Below, piece by piece: positions 27,067 through 36,785 of a stretch of 37,103 bases of DNA; within the stretch, counting starts at the first letter, position 1; every line of letters starts with the position of its first letter. The notes beneath the pieces were generated by a model that was not told the origin of the DNA, made no database searches, and was given only the letters and a program-made list of their open reading frames with translations. Origin of the DNA: an uncultured Enterobacterales bacterium (GTDB lineage Bacteria; Pseudomonadota; Gammaproteobacteria; Enterobacterales; Psychrobiaceae). The position numbers and the translations under genes are program-made. The stretch covers positions 1-37,103 of the forward strand of contig CALJMY010000031.1 of NCBI GenBank assembly GCA_937981905.1, read 5' to 3'.

Positions 27067-28989
27067 TTAGGCATAATAATCTATACCGTTGGATGATTGT
27101 TTGTTCAGAGTCATTGTTATTACTTGTGAATCGTCTTCATCTAACTCTTCAGCTAATTGATCATTGATAAGATCTTGTGCAGATTGGGCTTGGCCTCTTT
27201 GCTGATTTTGTTGCTCAACATCACTTTGATTTAATGCAATCCCTTGTTCTTGTAATGATTCTTTTAATTTATCCATCGTTTGCTCAAGCATTTCTTTTGC
27301 ATTTGGATTTTGCACTTGGAATTGAACATTCATCTGATCATTTTGCATAACAATTCTTACTGACATAGCCCCTAATTCCTCAGGGTCTAATTGTAAAACC
27401 GCTTGATTAATGCCACCACGAGACATCATTATTAAATGCTCTTTTAATTGTGCTGCCGCCATAGGGCTATCATTAAGTGTCACTTTTTGAGGAATAATCT
27501 CAGGCGTTTTAATCGTACTAGTTTGTAGGCTATTAAGATCTTTTACCGCTTGTTGTTCAGCACGTGAAGAAGCAGTGGCAATATCTTCAGCAACTGCTTG
27601 TGCTTGCCCGGAGTTTTTAAAATTTGATTCTAATTGAGACAACATAGTATCAAGGTCAACACTATCTATTGATTCATCATTTGGTATCGAGTCTAATATC
27701 GCGCTTTTAATACCCTCATCTATGGATATTAATTTATCATTCGTTGAAAAGTCGAATTTATTTAATATAGCCGCTGTTTTATTACTCGTATCAGGTTTAG
27801 TAGCCAACGTATTAATAAAAGATACGTCATCAATTGCATCATTTAAAGCTTCATGACTTTTTTCAATAGTCATTAACAAATCATCAGTTGACAACTGATT
27901 TGACTCTACAGTATTTAAATTTTGTCGATACTGCGCCATTAATGCTTGTTGCTGTTCAATAGGTAATTTATTAATTAATTCAACAACTTTCTCATTAACT
28001 TTATCAATTGAAATTTCAGCATTAATAGGAAATAAGAGCTGTTGAATTTCAGCTATTTCGGATGAAATTTTTTCATTTTTAATGTCTAAACTGTCAATAA
28101 TTTGATCTAACTTTTCTAATGCATCTTTAATCTCGACTAATAGTTCACTATTAGATGGGGTTATACCGCTATCATTTAAGATGACTTCGATATCTTTTAG
28201 ATTTTTCTCTATCTCATTTATTAGCAGTAAATTATTATCTGCTGATATTTCATTGTTATCTAAAACATTCGATTTTACATCTTCAGGTATTATATTTTCT
28301 GGAGCATTTAGATTTACATCAATATTAGCTTCAGTATTGATAACATCAGACAGTTCAACATTAACTGTTTCTAATTTATTTTTAATGTTAACAGCATCAA
28401 GAGCTTTAGCATCCACTTCAAAATCGGTAACAACATCTTCGTCGAGTTTACCGTCATTAGTTATAATTAACGCTTCATCCGTCACTTGATCGTCAGTTGT
28501 AATTACTTTATTTGAAATATCACTTGATACAGTATTCTTTAACTCAGACAAAATACTCTTCATCGACTCTAATACGTTTTCAATCGATTCTTCATCAATA
28601 CTATCAATATCACTAATTAATCTTTGGATATCTTTGAGATTATCGTCTGCTAATTTTAAATCATTCATTAATTTATTAATGGCATCAGTCTTTTGACTTG
28701 GAGATAAATTATTATCAATATTTTTTTGAACCGTATTCTTAATATCTTCCATTACTTCTTCAGCTAATGCTGTAAAATCTTCAATAGATAATTTAGCCTC
28801 ATCAGAAGATTTAACTGGCTCGATAGAGTTCTTTAGATGTTCACTGAAAGAAAGGCGCGAGGTATCATGAAAATTTGACGTTTGTGTAACACTACCTGAA
28901 GTAGACAATGAATTTGATGTCATAGATGCGGCAAAAGTTGCCGTATTATTAACACTAGTTCCCGTATTTAAAAAATTAATAGATTCCAA
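27067..28989 (-). CDS. fliK: Flagellar hook-length control protein FliK, long acidic form
   Basis: FliK measures hook length and signals FlhB to switch export. The product has 640 residues, longer than the roughly 400 of enteric FliK. Residues 1 to about 520 are low-complexity, rich in Asp, Asn, Ser, Ile and Glu, with many heptad-like helices and no recognisable domain. The C-terminal Flg_hook domain (about 525-600) has LQLDPEELGAMSVRIVMQ and VQFQVQNPNAKEMLEQ. A TTG start is used, supported by AAGGA 8 bases upstream. The first ATG (28923) lacks a ribosome-binding site. A sigma-54-type site lies about 135 bases upstream. Confidence 0.93.
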   Translation of the reverse strand: MESINFLNTGTSVNNTATFAASMTSNSLSTSGSVTQTSNFHDTSRLSFSEHLKNSIEPVKSSDEAKLSIEDFTALAEEVMEDIKNTVQKNIDNNLSPSQKTDAINKLMNDLKLADDNLKDIQRLISDIDSIDEESIENVLESMKSILSELKNTVSSDISNKVITTDDQVTDEALIITNDGKLDEDVVTDFEVDAKALDAVNIKNKLETVNVELSDVINTEANIDVNLNAPENIIPEDVKSNVLDNNEISADNNLLLINEIEKNLKDIEVILNDSGITPSNSELLVEIKDALEKLDQIIDSLDIKNEKISSEIAEIQQLLFPINAEISIDKVNEKVVELINKLPIEQQQALMAQYRQNLNTVESNQLSTDDLLMTIEKSHEALNDAIDDVSFINTLATKPDTSNKTAAILNKFDFSTNDKLISIDEGIKSAILDSIPNDESIDSVDLDTMLSQLESNFKNSGQAQAVAEDIATASSRAEQQAVKDLNSLQTSTIKTPEIIPQKVTLNDSPMAAAQLKEHLIMMSRGGINQAVLQLDPEELGAMSVRIVMQNDQMNVQFQVQNPNAKEMLEQTMDKLKESLQEQGIALNQSDVEQQNQQRGQAQSAQDLINDQLAEELDEDDSQVITMTLNKQSSNGIDYYA

Positions 28990-29125
28990 CGGCTAATTCC
29001 TTTCTCATCAAATAAAAAACATAGAAATAACAAATTAAAAAACAGTAACTTAAATAAAAGACAAATTTCGTTTTTTTAAATATTATTTACATTATTTTAC
29101 GTGCTACTTTTGTTACTTAATTAAA

Positions 29126-29142
29126 AGCAATTATTAAGCCAT
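29126..29142 (-). promoter_or_regulatory. Sigma-54-type promoter candidate for fliK
   Basis: The minus strand reads ATGGCTTAATAATTGCT, with GG and GC exactly 10 bases apart and the same TGGC / TTGCT ends as the sites before fliE and flhA. It lies in the 192-base gap between fliJ and fliK. The gap is very AT-rich, so a chance match is more likely than for the other two. Confidence 0.5.
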
Positions 29143-29181
29143 AATTTATAAAATATATAAACGAAATAGAGAGAATGGTAT

Positions 29182-29628
29182 TTATTGTCGTTGTTTGCGG
29201 TGATAAGACATCATAGCAAATTCATCAGATAATTTTTGTTGTTGCTTATCTTCTTTAAGCGCAACTTCATTATGTTGCTTATCAATTAAGAAAGTAATTG
29301 AATCACAATATTGCTTTGCTTTAGCCCATAGCTTTCTTCTTGCATCTACAGCTAAGGAAGCTTTAGCAATGACATCACGTTGCTGAAATATAGATTGATC
29401 AATTTTGGCTAAAAAACCTTGTAGCCTTATTAATTTAACCGCTGTAACTTGTTGGCTATTCTCGGGCTTCATTTGCAACAAGTAATCCGCTTTATATTGC
29501 GTTAATGATTCCATTTGCTGCTTTAATTGCGTGAGTTGTTGCTCAGCTTCGCTGTATACTTTTAATGCTTCTTGTTCTTTTTTATTAGCCATGCTCAAGA
29601 CTATAGTGAGCTGTTTTATATTTGCCAT
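29182..29628 (-). CDS. fliJ: Flagellar export chaperone FliJ
   Basis: FliJ is the coiled-coil stalk of the FliHIJ export ATPase complex. The product has 148 residues, almost wholly helical and rich in Gln, Lys and Ala with heptad-like spacing, without any catalytic motif. Assignment rests on size, coiled-coil character and its place directly after fliI (stop and start overlap as TAATG). Confidence 0.92.
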   Translation of the reverse strand: MANIKQLTIVLSMANKKEQEALKVYSEAEQQLTQLKQQMESLTQYKADYLLQMKPENSQQVTAVKLIRLQGFLAKIDQSIFQQRDVIAKASLAVDARRKLWAKAKQYCDSITFLIDKQHNEVALKEDKQQQKLSDEFAMMSYHRKQRQ

Positions 29629-30971
29629 TATTGCAGTGCATCACCAAGTTGAGTTAACGCTACCAAAGACTCGTCATAAGGATGACTTTCTTTCATTGTT
29701 TGCTGACAAAAAGCTTCAATCACAGGATAAAACTGAATAGATTTATCTACTTTAGGATCAGCACCAGGCACATAAGCACCAATAGCGATTAAATCCTTGT
29801 TTTGTTGATACAGTGAATAATTCTGTTTAACTAATCGTGCATATTGCATGTGTTTTTCACTAACAACCATTGGCATAACACGAGATATTGATGCTTCAAC
29901 ATCAATCGCAGGATAATGACCTGACTCAGCTAAACGGCGTGACAATACAATGTGCCCATCAAGAATTGCACGTGAAGCATCAGCAATAGGATCTTGTAAG
30001 TCATCCCCTTCGGTTAATACTGTATAAAATGCGGTAATTGAGCCTTTGCCATCACTGCCATTACCAGCACGTTCAACCAATTGTGGTAATTTAGCGAATA
30101 CTGACGGTGGATAACCTTTTGTTGCAGGAGGTTCACCGATGGCGAGTGCTATTTCACGTTGCGCTTGTGCAAATCGTGTCAATGAATCCATTAACAATAA
30201 AACTTCTTGACCTTGATCTCGAAAATATTCAGCAATACTCACCGACGTTTCACACGCTTTTAAGCGCATTAATGGTGAAGTATCAGCAGGAGCAGCAACG
30301 ACAACTGAACGTTTTCGCCCTTCCTCCCCTAATATTTCTTCAATAAACTCTTTAACTTCTCGACCACGTTCACCGACTAATCCAACAACGATAACATCAG
30401 CACTTGTGCCACGAGTCATCATGCCTAATAAAACACTTTTACCAACGCCAGAACCAGCAAATAAACCCATTCGCTGTCCTTTACCTACTGTAATTAGTGT
30501 ATTGATCGTTCGAATACCAACATCAAGTGCATGCTTTATAGGCGTACGTTCTAATGGATTGATAGGTGCTGCTTTTCCTGATGAATATTCATTAGATTTA
30601 ATAGCCCCCAATCCATCTAAAGGATTTCCGATACCATCAATAACTCGTCCGAGTAATCCAACACCAACAGGGAGTCCGCGCTGTTGTAAAAGAGGTTTAA
30701 CACTGGCACCAGGCAATACCCCATGAATTTCTTCACTCGGCATTAAATACAATACGTCATCGCTAAAACCTACCACTTCAGCGGTAATATTACCTGTTAA
30801 TGTCTCTACACTACATTGACTTCCGACAGGAGCTCTACAGCCAACAGCTTCCATTGTTAGGCCAACAACTCTTTTTAACTTCCCAGACATCACAGGTTGA
30901 AATTGATTAACTTGTTCACTGTAAGCATCAAGCTGTTTCGACCAATCAATCATAGGAGGTTGTTTATTCAT
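29628..30971 (-). CDS. fliI: Flagellum-specific export ATPase FliI
   Basis: FliI is the F1-beta-like ATPase that energises early steps of flagellar export. The product has 447 residues. Walker A AGSGVGKS lies at 172-179 and Walker B in [18 protein letters not shown]. Other signatures are [15 protein letters not shown] and the conserved [20 protein letters not shown] region. The ATG overlaps the end of fliH by 8 bases, so translation is coupled to its regulator. Confidence 0.98.
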   Translation of the reverse strand: MNKQPPMIDWSKQLDAYSEQVNQFQPVMSGKLKRVVGLTMEAVGCRAPVGSQCSVETLTGNITAEVVGFSDDVLYLMPSEEIHGVLPGASVKPLLQQRGLPVGVGLLGRVIDGIGNPLDGLGAIKSNEYSSGKAAPINPLERTPIKHALDVGIRTINTLITVGKGQRMGLFAGSGVGKSVLLGMMTRGTSADVIVVGLVGERGREVKEFIEEILGEEGRKRSVVVAAPADTSPLMRLKACETSVSIAEYFRDQGQEVLLLMDSLTRFAQAQREIALAIGEPPATKGYPPSVFAKLPQLVERAGNGSDGKGSITAFYTVLTEGDDLQDPIADASRAILDGHIVLSRRLAESGHYPAIDVEASISRVMPMVVSEKHMQYARLVKQNYSLYQQNKDLIAIGAYVPGADPKVDKSIQFYPVIEAFCQQTMKESHPYDESLVALTQLGDALQ

Positions 30972-31917
30972 TGCCTAACTCATTAAGCTTAGTATCAGTA
31001 ACATTATTATTAATATCACCTTTATCATGAATATCATTTTCAGTGTCAATGTCAGATAATGAAGCTAAATCGTCTTGAGAGACATGTGTATTTGAGTCAT
31101 CAGTAGATAATTCAATAGTATTATTTGTTGGTGTAGGTTGATTTAAAAAATCGTCAAACACTTGATTGATACGTTCTTCCAGTTGCAAAGATACAGAGCT
31201 TGATACAGCTTCTAATAAACAATCACCAGTAGCTAAACTAGGATCTGATTCTAATGTTAAATTTGATTTAGCTTGTTGCTCATCATTATATAACTCTTGA
31301 ACAGCATCAATATCACTAGGATTAAGTTTAATAATAATAGGCTCTTGGAGACTAATCGTTTTTATCCCTTCATTAACAGCTTGAATGATTGGTTGAGAAC
31401 TTTGAGTTATCTCACAATGAATCACTTTACGTGATAAAGTTAATGCCAGTTGCAATAACGATTCTTCAATCGCTTTTTGCTGTTGTGCTAATGGTTCACT
31501 GAACGAAGTGGTTACTTTATCTAGCATATCAATACGCTTTGAAATTTCAGGTTTTGCTTGCTCAAATCCCTGAGTTTTACCTTCTTCAAGACCTTGTTCT
31601 AAGCCTTGCTCATAACCTTCTTGATGTCCTTTAAGCAATCCTTCTTCTTTACCTTTAGCTAAACCTTCTTGATAACCTTGCTCTTGTGCTTGCTGTTTAA
31701 TTTCTTGCAACGATTGAGCAGATAACGTTTCTGGTTCTATATCTTCGGTTATAACAACAGGTTCAGGTTTGGGTTTAGGCTGGTTTAACTCAGAAACTTT
31801 CATCCCTAACGCATTAGTGCGTTCATCACTTACAGACTCACCAACATCAGGTGCATACCAACGTTTAAGTAATGCTAATTCTTCTTCTGAAGGTTTATAT
31901 ATTTCACTACTCATCAT
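30964..31917 (-). CDS. fliH: Flagellar export regulator FliH with a ten-glycine GxxxG run
   Basis: FliH dimerises, inhibits FliI and ties it to FliN. The product has 317 residues. A glycine stands at every fourth position from 81 to 117 (G81, 85, 89, 93, 97, 101, 105, 109, 113, 117), an uninterrupted GxxxG helix-packing segment typical of FliH. The C-terminal FliI-binding domain fills about 130-255. The last 60 residues are an Asp/Asn/Thr-rich tail that most FliH proteins lack or have shorter. The start could be either of two adjacent ATGs. Confidence 0.95.
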   Translation of the reverse strand: MMSSEIYKPSEEELALLKRWYAPDVGESVSDERTNALGMKVSELNQPKPKPEPVVITEDIEPETLSAQSLQEIKQQAQEQGYQEGLAKGKEEGLLKGHQEGYEQGLEQGLEEGKTQGFEQAKPEISKRIDMLDKVTTSFSEPLAQQQKAIEESLLQLALTLSRKVIHCEITQSSQPIIQAVNEGIKTISLQEPIIIKLNPSDIDAVQELYNDEQQAKSNLTLESDPSLATGDCLLEAVSSSVSLQLEERINQVFDDFLNQPTPTNNTIELSTDDSNTHVSQDDLASLSDIDTENDIHDKGDINNNVTDTKLNELGNE

Positions 31918-31945
31918 CTAACCTATCAAAGCAATAAATGGTTTA

Positions 31946-32995
31946 TTATAAGAACTCATCGCCACCGCCGCCGCCGCCGAGTTGAATTTCACCAGAATCA
32001 CCCAAGCGTGTCGCCACTGACAGGATTTCTTTTTGAGCAACTTCAACTTCACTAACTCGTATTGGGCCTAAAGCTTCCAAATCATCAACTAACATTTCAG
32101 ATGCACGTTTAGACATATTAGCAAGGAATTTGTCCTTAAGGGCTTCATCGGCACCTTTAAGTGCTTTCATTAAGTCATCGGTTTGAACATCACGTAATAT
32201 AGCTTGAATACCACGGTCATCTACATCAATAAGATTTTCAAATACAAACATAAGATCTTGAAGTTTTTGAGCCATTTCTTCATCGGTATCACGAATAGAA
32301 TCCATCAATTGCCCTTCAACATTATTATCTAGATAATTCATAATGTTAGCAGCAGATTTCAATCCACCCATCTTAGCCGCTTGAGCACCAGCTTGTCCGG
32401 CAAACTGTTTCTCCATAATATCGTTTAGTTCTTGTAATGCGGCTGGTTGTACTTCTTCTAAATTAGCAATACGCATCATAAGATCAAGTCGAATTTTCTC
32501 AGGGAATTGAGATAATATTTCAGCCGATTGTTCGGGATCTAAATAAGATAATACGATGGTTTGAATTTGAGGATGCTCACTGATAATAATATTAGCTACT
32601 TGCCTTGCATCCATCCATTTAAGTGATTCAAGCCCTTTAGCACTACCACCCAATATAATTTGATCGATAATATTAGAGGCTTTATCTTCACCTAATGCTT
32701 CAATTAATGCTTTACGAATAAAGTCTTCTGAGTTCAGTCCAATTGAAGAAAGCTCTTGAATATCATCAAGAAAACATTTTAAAACAGCTTGAACTTTAGC
32801 TGGGGTAAAGTCATCAAACCTTGCCATTGCTTGACCGACGTATTGAACTTCTTTAGGTTCAAGAGATTTTAAGATACTAGCAGCATCTTCTTCTTTTAAA
32901 CTTAATAATAACAATGCTGTACGTTCAATTCCTTTAAGGCCACTAATATCAAACGTATCTTTACCTTCTTCTTGTGTAGCTACTTCATCAGGCAT
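31946..32995 (-). CDS. fliG: Flagellar motor switch protein FliG
   Basis: FliG couples stator ion flow to rotation. The product has 349 residues. The N-terminal FliF-binding domain includes GLKGIERTALLLLSL. The middle domain carries EHPQ (140-143). The C-terminal domain has MFVF (249-252) followed by the charged torque helix (KALKGADEALKDKFLANMSK). The C-terminus ends in a GGGGG stretch of unusual simplicity just before DEFL. It lies 3 bases after fliF. Confidence 0.98.
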   Translation of the reverse strand: MPDEVATQEEGKDTFDISGLKGIERTALLLLSLKEEDAASILKSLEPKEVQYVGQAMARFDDFTPAKVQAVLKCFLDDIQELSSIGLNSEDFIRKALIEALGEDKASNIIDQIILGGSAKGLESLKWMDARQVANIIISEHPQIQTIVLSYLDPEQSAEILSQFPEKIRLDLMMRIANLEEVQPAALQELNDIMEKQFAGQAGAQAAKMGGLKSAANIMNYLDNNVEGQLMDSIRDTDEEMAQKLQDLMFVFENLIDVDDRGIQAILRDVQTDDLMKALKGADEALKDKFLANMSKRASEMLVDDLEALGPIRVSEVEVAQKEILSVATRLGDSGEIQLGGGGGGDEFL

Positions 32996-32998
32996 TTT

Positions 32999-34732
32999 TT
33001 ATCCTTTAGTATCCATATATAGCCAATTTTTAACAACTTGAATTGATAAATCAGGTTCGTTAGCAACAAGTGCACGAACAGCTTTTAATAAATCATCTTC
33101 TTTACGTAATTCTGGGATTTTAATTGAACCATCATCAGCATAACTATAATCGCTATCTGACGCAGCCAACATATCAACGGTGTCTGAAGCGAATTGATCG
33201 TCAAAGTCAGCTAATTCGTTTTCATTCATGGTATCAAGCTCATCTTCAACATCTGGATAGATAAGACGATGTAACATAGGACGAACTAAGAAAATAATAA
33301 TTGCAAGAATAATTAAACCACCAATACCTAATTTAGCTAACTTAAGAAACCATGGTTGTTCCCATGTTGGAGGTGCTTCTAACTCAGCAATATCTTCTTG
33401 ATAAAAAGGTGTTGTCACAACTTCCAACATGTCACCGCGACTTTGGCTATAACCAATACTCCCTTGAAGTAAGCGTGTGATATTAGCCAGTTCTGCTGCG
33501 GTTCTTGGTGTTTGTGTGCTTTCACCACCTTCAACGGCAGGTAACGTTTTATAATCAAGCGCAACAGATACACTGACACGTTTGATAACACCAACTTGTT
33601 GACGGATATGGCTAATGGTTGTGTCTAACTCAAAATTACGAGTTGCTTCTTTTTGGAAGCGACCATTACTAGTAGATGTTTTATCTCCGACATTTAATTC
33701 ACTAACTTCTTGTGGAATTTCAGACTCTAATGGCGGTTGATTACTTAATGCACCAACAACTCCACTGATAATATTACCAGTATTACTATTTTCAGAAGTA
33801 CGTTCACTTCGAATAGCAGGTAAATCAGGATTATAACGTTGTTGCGTTTCTTCAATGGCAGTAAAGTCCATTGACACATCAACTTGCGCTGTATAATTAC
33901 CGATACCCACAACTGGAATTAAGATTGAATCTATTTTATCGAGATAAGCATTTTCTTGCTTCTTTTCTTGCTCAAATTCTTTACGATTACGAATACTTGA
34001 CGGGTCTTCATTACCAGATTTTAATGAACGGCCTGATTGATCTGCTATAGAAACACGGCCTGGTTCTAAAGACGGAACGGCTGATGCAACAATATCAACA
34101 ATAGCATCAATCTCACCTTGTCCTAATTGACGCCCTCTATTTAAAGTTACAACAACTGTTGCACTGGCTTTTTTATCGCGTCTAGAAAAAACATTCTCTT
34201 TAGGAATAGCAAGTAATACACGTGTTCTTGATACATTTTTAAGCTCACTAATAGCACTAGCAAGCTGACGTTCACGGCTATGTTTTAATCGTTCACGTTC
34301 GAGCCGTTGTGAAACACCAAATCCCATATCTTTCATTAGGATTTCGTCGCCATTTTCAGGCGCGCTATCCATGCCAGCACGAACTAAAGCTAATTTTATT
34401 TTTGGGTAATCTTCTTGAATAACAAGAATTTCACGACCTTCAGTTTTATATTCGAATTTATTTTGATCGAGGAAATCTAACGTTGTAGTAAATTCTTCTG
34501 TATTCATTGTCCCCATAGGACGATATTCAGGTTCTTGTGCCCAAATAATTACCATAACGGCAATTGCCAAACAAACAGTTAACGCAACAACCATGATTAT
34601 TTGGCGCATGGTGTCACCATCGCCTAATCCAGAGAATGGACTTGATTTTGGCTCATCAAGCGATGATGAATTTGTGATAGGATTATTATCATCCGAAACT
34701 ATAATGTCTGTTGATTCACTTGCTTGCGCCAC
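32999..34732 (-). CDS. fliF: Flagellar MS-ring protein FliF
   Basis: FliF forms the MS ring in the inner membrane. The product has 577 residues. The first membrane helix lies at about 44-66. Ring-building motifs with the PKxKLALVRAGM-type segment and ERERLKHSRERQLASAI follow. The second helix lies at about 468-487. The C-terminal FliG-binding tail holds VRALVANEPDLSIQVVKNWL. The start is GTG with AAAGG 7 bases upstream. Two 7-bp hairpins lie in the gap to fliE. Confidence 0.98.
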   Translation of the reverse strand: MAQASESTDIIVSDDNNPITNSSSLDEPKSSPFSGLGDGDTMRQIIMVVALTVCLAIAVMVIIWAQEPEYRPMGTMNTEEFTTTLDFLDQNKFEYKTEGREILVIQEDYPKIKLALVRAGMDSAPENGDEILMKDMGFGVSQRLERERLKHSRERQLASAISELKNVSRTRVLLAIPKENVFSRRDKKASATVVVTLNRGRQLGQGEIDAIVDIVASAVPSLEPGRVSIADQSGRSLKSGNEDPSSIRNRKEFEQEKKQENAYLDKIDSILIPVVGIGNYTAQVDVSMDFTAIEETQQRYNPDLPAIRSERTSENSNTGNIISGVVGALSNQPPLESEIPQEVSELNVGDKTSTSNGRFQKEATRNFELDTTISHIRQQVGVIKRVSVSVALDYKTLPAVEGGESTQTPRTAAELANITRLLQGSIGYSQSRGDMLEVVTTPFYQEDIAELEAPPTWEQPWFLKLAKLGIGGLIILAIIIFLVRPMLHRLIYPDVEDELDTMNENELADFDDQFASDTVDMLAASDSDYSYADDGSIKIPELRKEDDLLKAVRALVANEPDLSIQVVKNWLYMDTKG

Positions 34733-34758
34733 AGGAATACCTTTATCTTTTGATTGGT

Positions 34759-34808
34759 GCTAATACACTATCTATTAGCTATATAATGTCATAATTTAAA
34801 AGACATTA
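34759..34808. other. Two short hairpins between fliE and fliF
   Basis: GCTAATA / TATTAGC (34759-34779, 7-base loop) and TAATGTC / GACATTA (34784-34808, 11-base loop) could form in the mRNA after the fliE stop. There is no T-run, so they are more likely processing or stability elements than terminators. Confidence 0.35.
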
Positions 34809-34822
34809 CCTAACAAAATTTA

Positions 34823-35176
34823 TTAAACTGGCATGCTCATTATCTCTTTATAAGCTTCAACAAATTTATTACGTACTTCAACCGTCGCATTAAATGCAAC
34901 TCCCGCCTTCTGACTAGCGATCATAGCATCTGCAAGACTCACTGATGGGTCGCCCATTTCAACGGCTTTTTGCGTCACACCTACATTTTTTTGAATACTA
35001 TTCACATTATCAACAGCATTTTTTAGCATTGCAGAAAAATCACTACCAGATGTCGCGCCCACTTTAGTTGTATCAGACGTATTAGTAGGAATTGCTGTGA
35101 TATTAGGCGTTTGCATTTGTGTTTTAGCAATCATGCTTTGCATGTCATTAAACATTGAGTTTGCGTTAATATTCAT
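34823..35176 (-). CDS. fliE: Flagellar hook-basal body protein FliE
   Basis: FliE joins the MS ring to the rod. The product has 117 residues from the chosen ATG. The C-terminal signature SLADAMIASQKAGVAFNATVEVRNKFVEAYKEIM (here cited as SLADAMIASQKAG and VEVRNKFVEAYKEI) is clear. The frame extends to 35218, but that start would lie about 12 bases after the predicted sigma-54 transcript start. GGAAG sits 8 bases before the ATG at 35176. It is the first gene of the fliE-fliJ unit. Confidence 0.93.
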   Translation of the reverse strand: MNINANSMFNDMQSMIAKTQMQTPNITAIPTNTSDTTKVGATSGSDFSAMLKNAVDNVNSIQKNVGVTQKAVEMGDPSVSLADAMIASQKAGVAFNATVEVRNKFVEAYKEIMSMPV

Positions 35177-35240
35177 GGGCATTTCTTCCGTTATTAATCT
35201 GTGACAAAAAATTGTCAATTAAGTGAGTTACTTGATTAAT

Positions 35241-35257
35241 AGCAATAACCTTGCCAA
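35241..35257 (-). promoter_or_regulatory. Sigma-54-type promoter for fliE operon
   Basis: The minus strand reads TTGGCAAGGTTATTGCT, a strong match to TTGGCACG-N4-TTGCT with exact 10-base GG-GC spacing. The predicted start is near 35230, about 55 bases before the chosen fliE ATG. It lies just downstream of the flrC terminator, as expected for a fresh transcription start. Confidence 0.8.
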
Positions 35258-35272
35258 TAAAATTTAAGCACG

Positions 35273-35306
35273 AAAAAATCGATTGAATATAAATATTCAA
35301 TCGATT
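35273..35306 (-). terminator. Intrinsic terminator of the flrB-flrC operon
   Basis: AATCGATTGAATAT (35277-35290) and ATATTCAATCGATT (35293-35306) are perfect inverted copies. On the minus strand they are followed by a run of six T (35273-35278). It lies about 40 bases after the flrC stop and about 16 bases before the fliE promoter, separating the two units. The stem is AT-rich, so termination may be partial. Confidence 0.75.
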
Positions 35307-35348
35307 AAACAATTAGTTATATGAATTTTATTTTAGATGTAAAATCTA

Positions 35349-36758
35349 TTAGGCGGGTAATGCAATACCTTGTTCTCTAATCTTAGCGAGTTTATAACGT
35401 AAAGTTCTCGGACTAATACCTAATTTTTCAGCAACTGCTTTTCTCGAGCCATGGCATGAAGCCAACGTATCAATAATAATTTGATTTTCTTGTTGTTTTA
35501 ATTCATTACCCAATAAATCATTGCCCGAAGTCACATTTGGTGACACTGGTGATGACGTATCAGTCATGTTAGTTGTTTCATCAACAGATGATTTATTAGT
35601 AGTAGCATTAACTGTATCTTTATTATCAACATTATCTAAATGTTCAATAATAAGATCTTGCGCTGTTATTTCATCACTATCAGACAAAATTAATGCACGT
35701 TGAATTACATTATCAAGTTCACGTACATTACCAGGCCAAGAATGTTGTTGTAACATCACTTTTGCATCATTTGATAAAGCAGGGACTTGTGTGCTCTCAG
35801 ACCAATGACGTGTTAATAAAAATTGTGCAAGTGGAATAATGTCACCCGATCTATCTTTAAGTTTAGGCCAGCATAAAGGAAAGACGTTTAATCGGTAATA
35901 TAAATCTTCACGAAATTCTTTGTTGGCAACACTATGACGCAAATCTCTGTTTGACGTAGCTAAGACACGAACATCAAGTTTGATTGTTTTACGTGAACCT
36001 AATCGTTCAACTTCTTTCTCTTGTAAAACACGTAATAGTTTAGCTTGTAAACCAATATCCATTTCAGTGATTTCATCAAGCAAGATAGTACCACCCTGCG
36101 CTTGCTCGAATTTGCCGGGACAAGCTTGAAGTGCACCAGTAAAAGCGCCTTTTTCATAACCAAATAATGTTGACTCCAACATATTCTCAGGAATAGCGGC
36201 GCAATTAATAGCAACAAAAGGTTTATCGCTACGTTTAGACTGATTATGAATATATTGACTAAGTACTTCTTTACCAGAACCAGATGGTCCACTAATCATG
36301 ACTGATGCATCACTTTTTGCTACTTTTTTAGCAAGTGCTAATAATGCAAAAGATTTTTCATCACCAATAATAGGATCATTTGAATCAATAGTAGGTACAG
36401 GTAAGTAACGACTAACTAAGTTTAACAACACTTCCGGAGCAAATGGTTTTGCCATGTAATCAGAAGCACCGTCTCGCATCGCACTAACAGCATCATCAAT
36501 AGTTGCGAACGCTGTCATTAATAACATTGGCAGTTCAGGCCATTTTAATTTAATACTACGTAATAACGACAAACCAGACATTCCGCCCATTTGTACATCA
36601 GAAACGACCATAGAAACATTAACTTTTTTCAATGTTAATAATGCTTCTTCACCGCTTGCACATTCAACACATTCATAACCTGCAAGTAATAACGTATCAA
36701 CCAAGGCTTCACGTAAACCTGCATCATCTTCTACAACTAATATTTTATGGGGATTCAT
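35349..36758 (-). CDS. flrC: Sigma-54-dependent flagellar response regulator FlrC (FleR)
   Basis: FlrC is the activator of middle and late sigma-54 flagellar promoters, phosphorylated by FlrB. The product has 469 residues. The receiver domain (1-120) has phospho-acceptor Asp54. The AAA+ domain has Walker A GPSGSGKE (157-164), the sigma-54 contact GAFTGA (204-209) and Walker B GTILLDEI (223-230). A Ser/Thr/Asn-rich linker follows (about 375-415). The Fis-type helix-turn-helix is RKAVAEKLGISPRTLRYKL. The ATG at 36758, with GGAG upstream, is preferred to a TTG at 36770. Confidence 0.96.
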   Translation of the reverse strand: MNPHKILVVEDDAGLREALVDTLLLAGYECVECASGEEALLTLKKVNVSMVVSDVQMGGMSGLSLLRSIKLKWPELPMLLMTAFATIDDAVSAMRDGASDYMAKPFAPEVLLNLVSRYLPVPTIDSNDPIIGDEKSFALLALAKKVAKSDASVMISGPSGSGKEVLSQYIHNQSKRSDKPFVAINCAAIPENMLESTLFGYEKGAFTGALQACPGKFEQAQGGTILLDEITEMDIGLQAKLLRVLQEKEVERLGSRKTIKLDVRVLATSNRDLRHSVANKEFREDLYYRLNVFPLCWPKLKDRSGDIIPLAQFLLTRHWSESTQVPALSNDAKVMLQQHSWPGNVRELDNVIQRALILSDSDEITAQDLIIEHLDNVDNKDTVNATTNKSSVDETTNMTDTSSPVSPNVTSGNDLLGNELKQQENQIIIDTLASCHGSRKAVAEKLGISPRTLRYKLAKIREQGIALPA

Positions 36759-36785
36759 AATATTCTCCAATCAATTATGATTATA

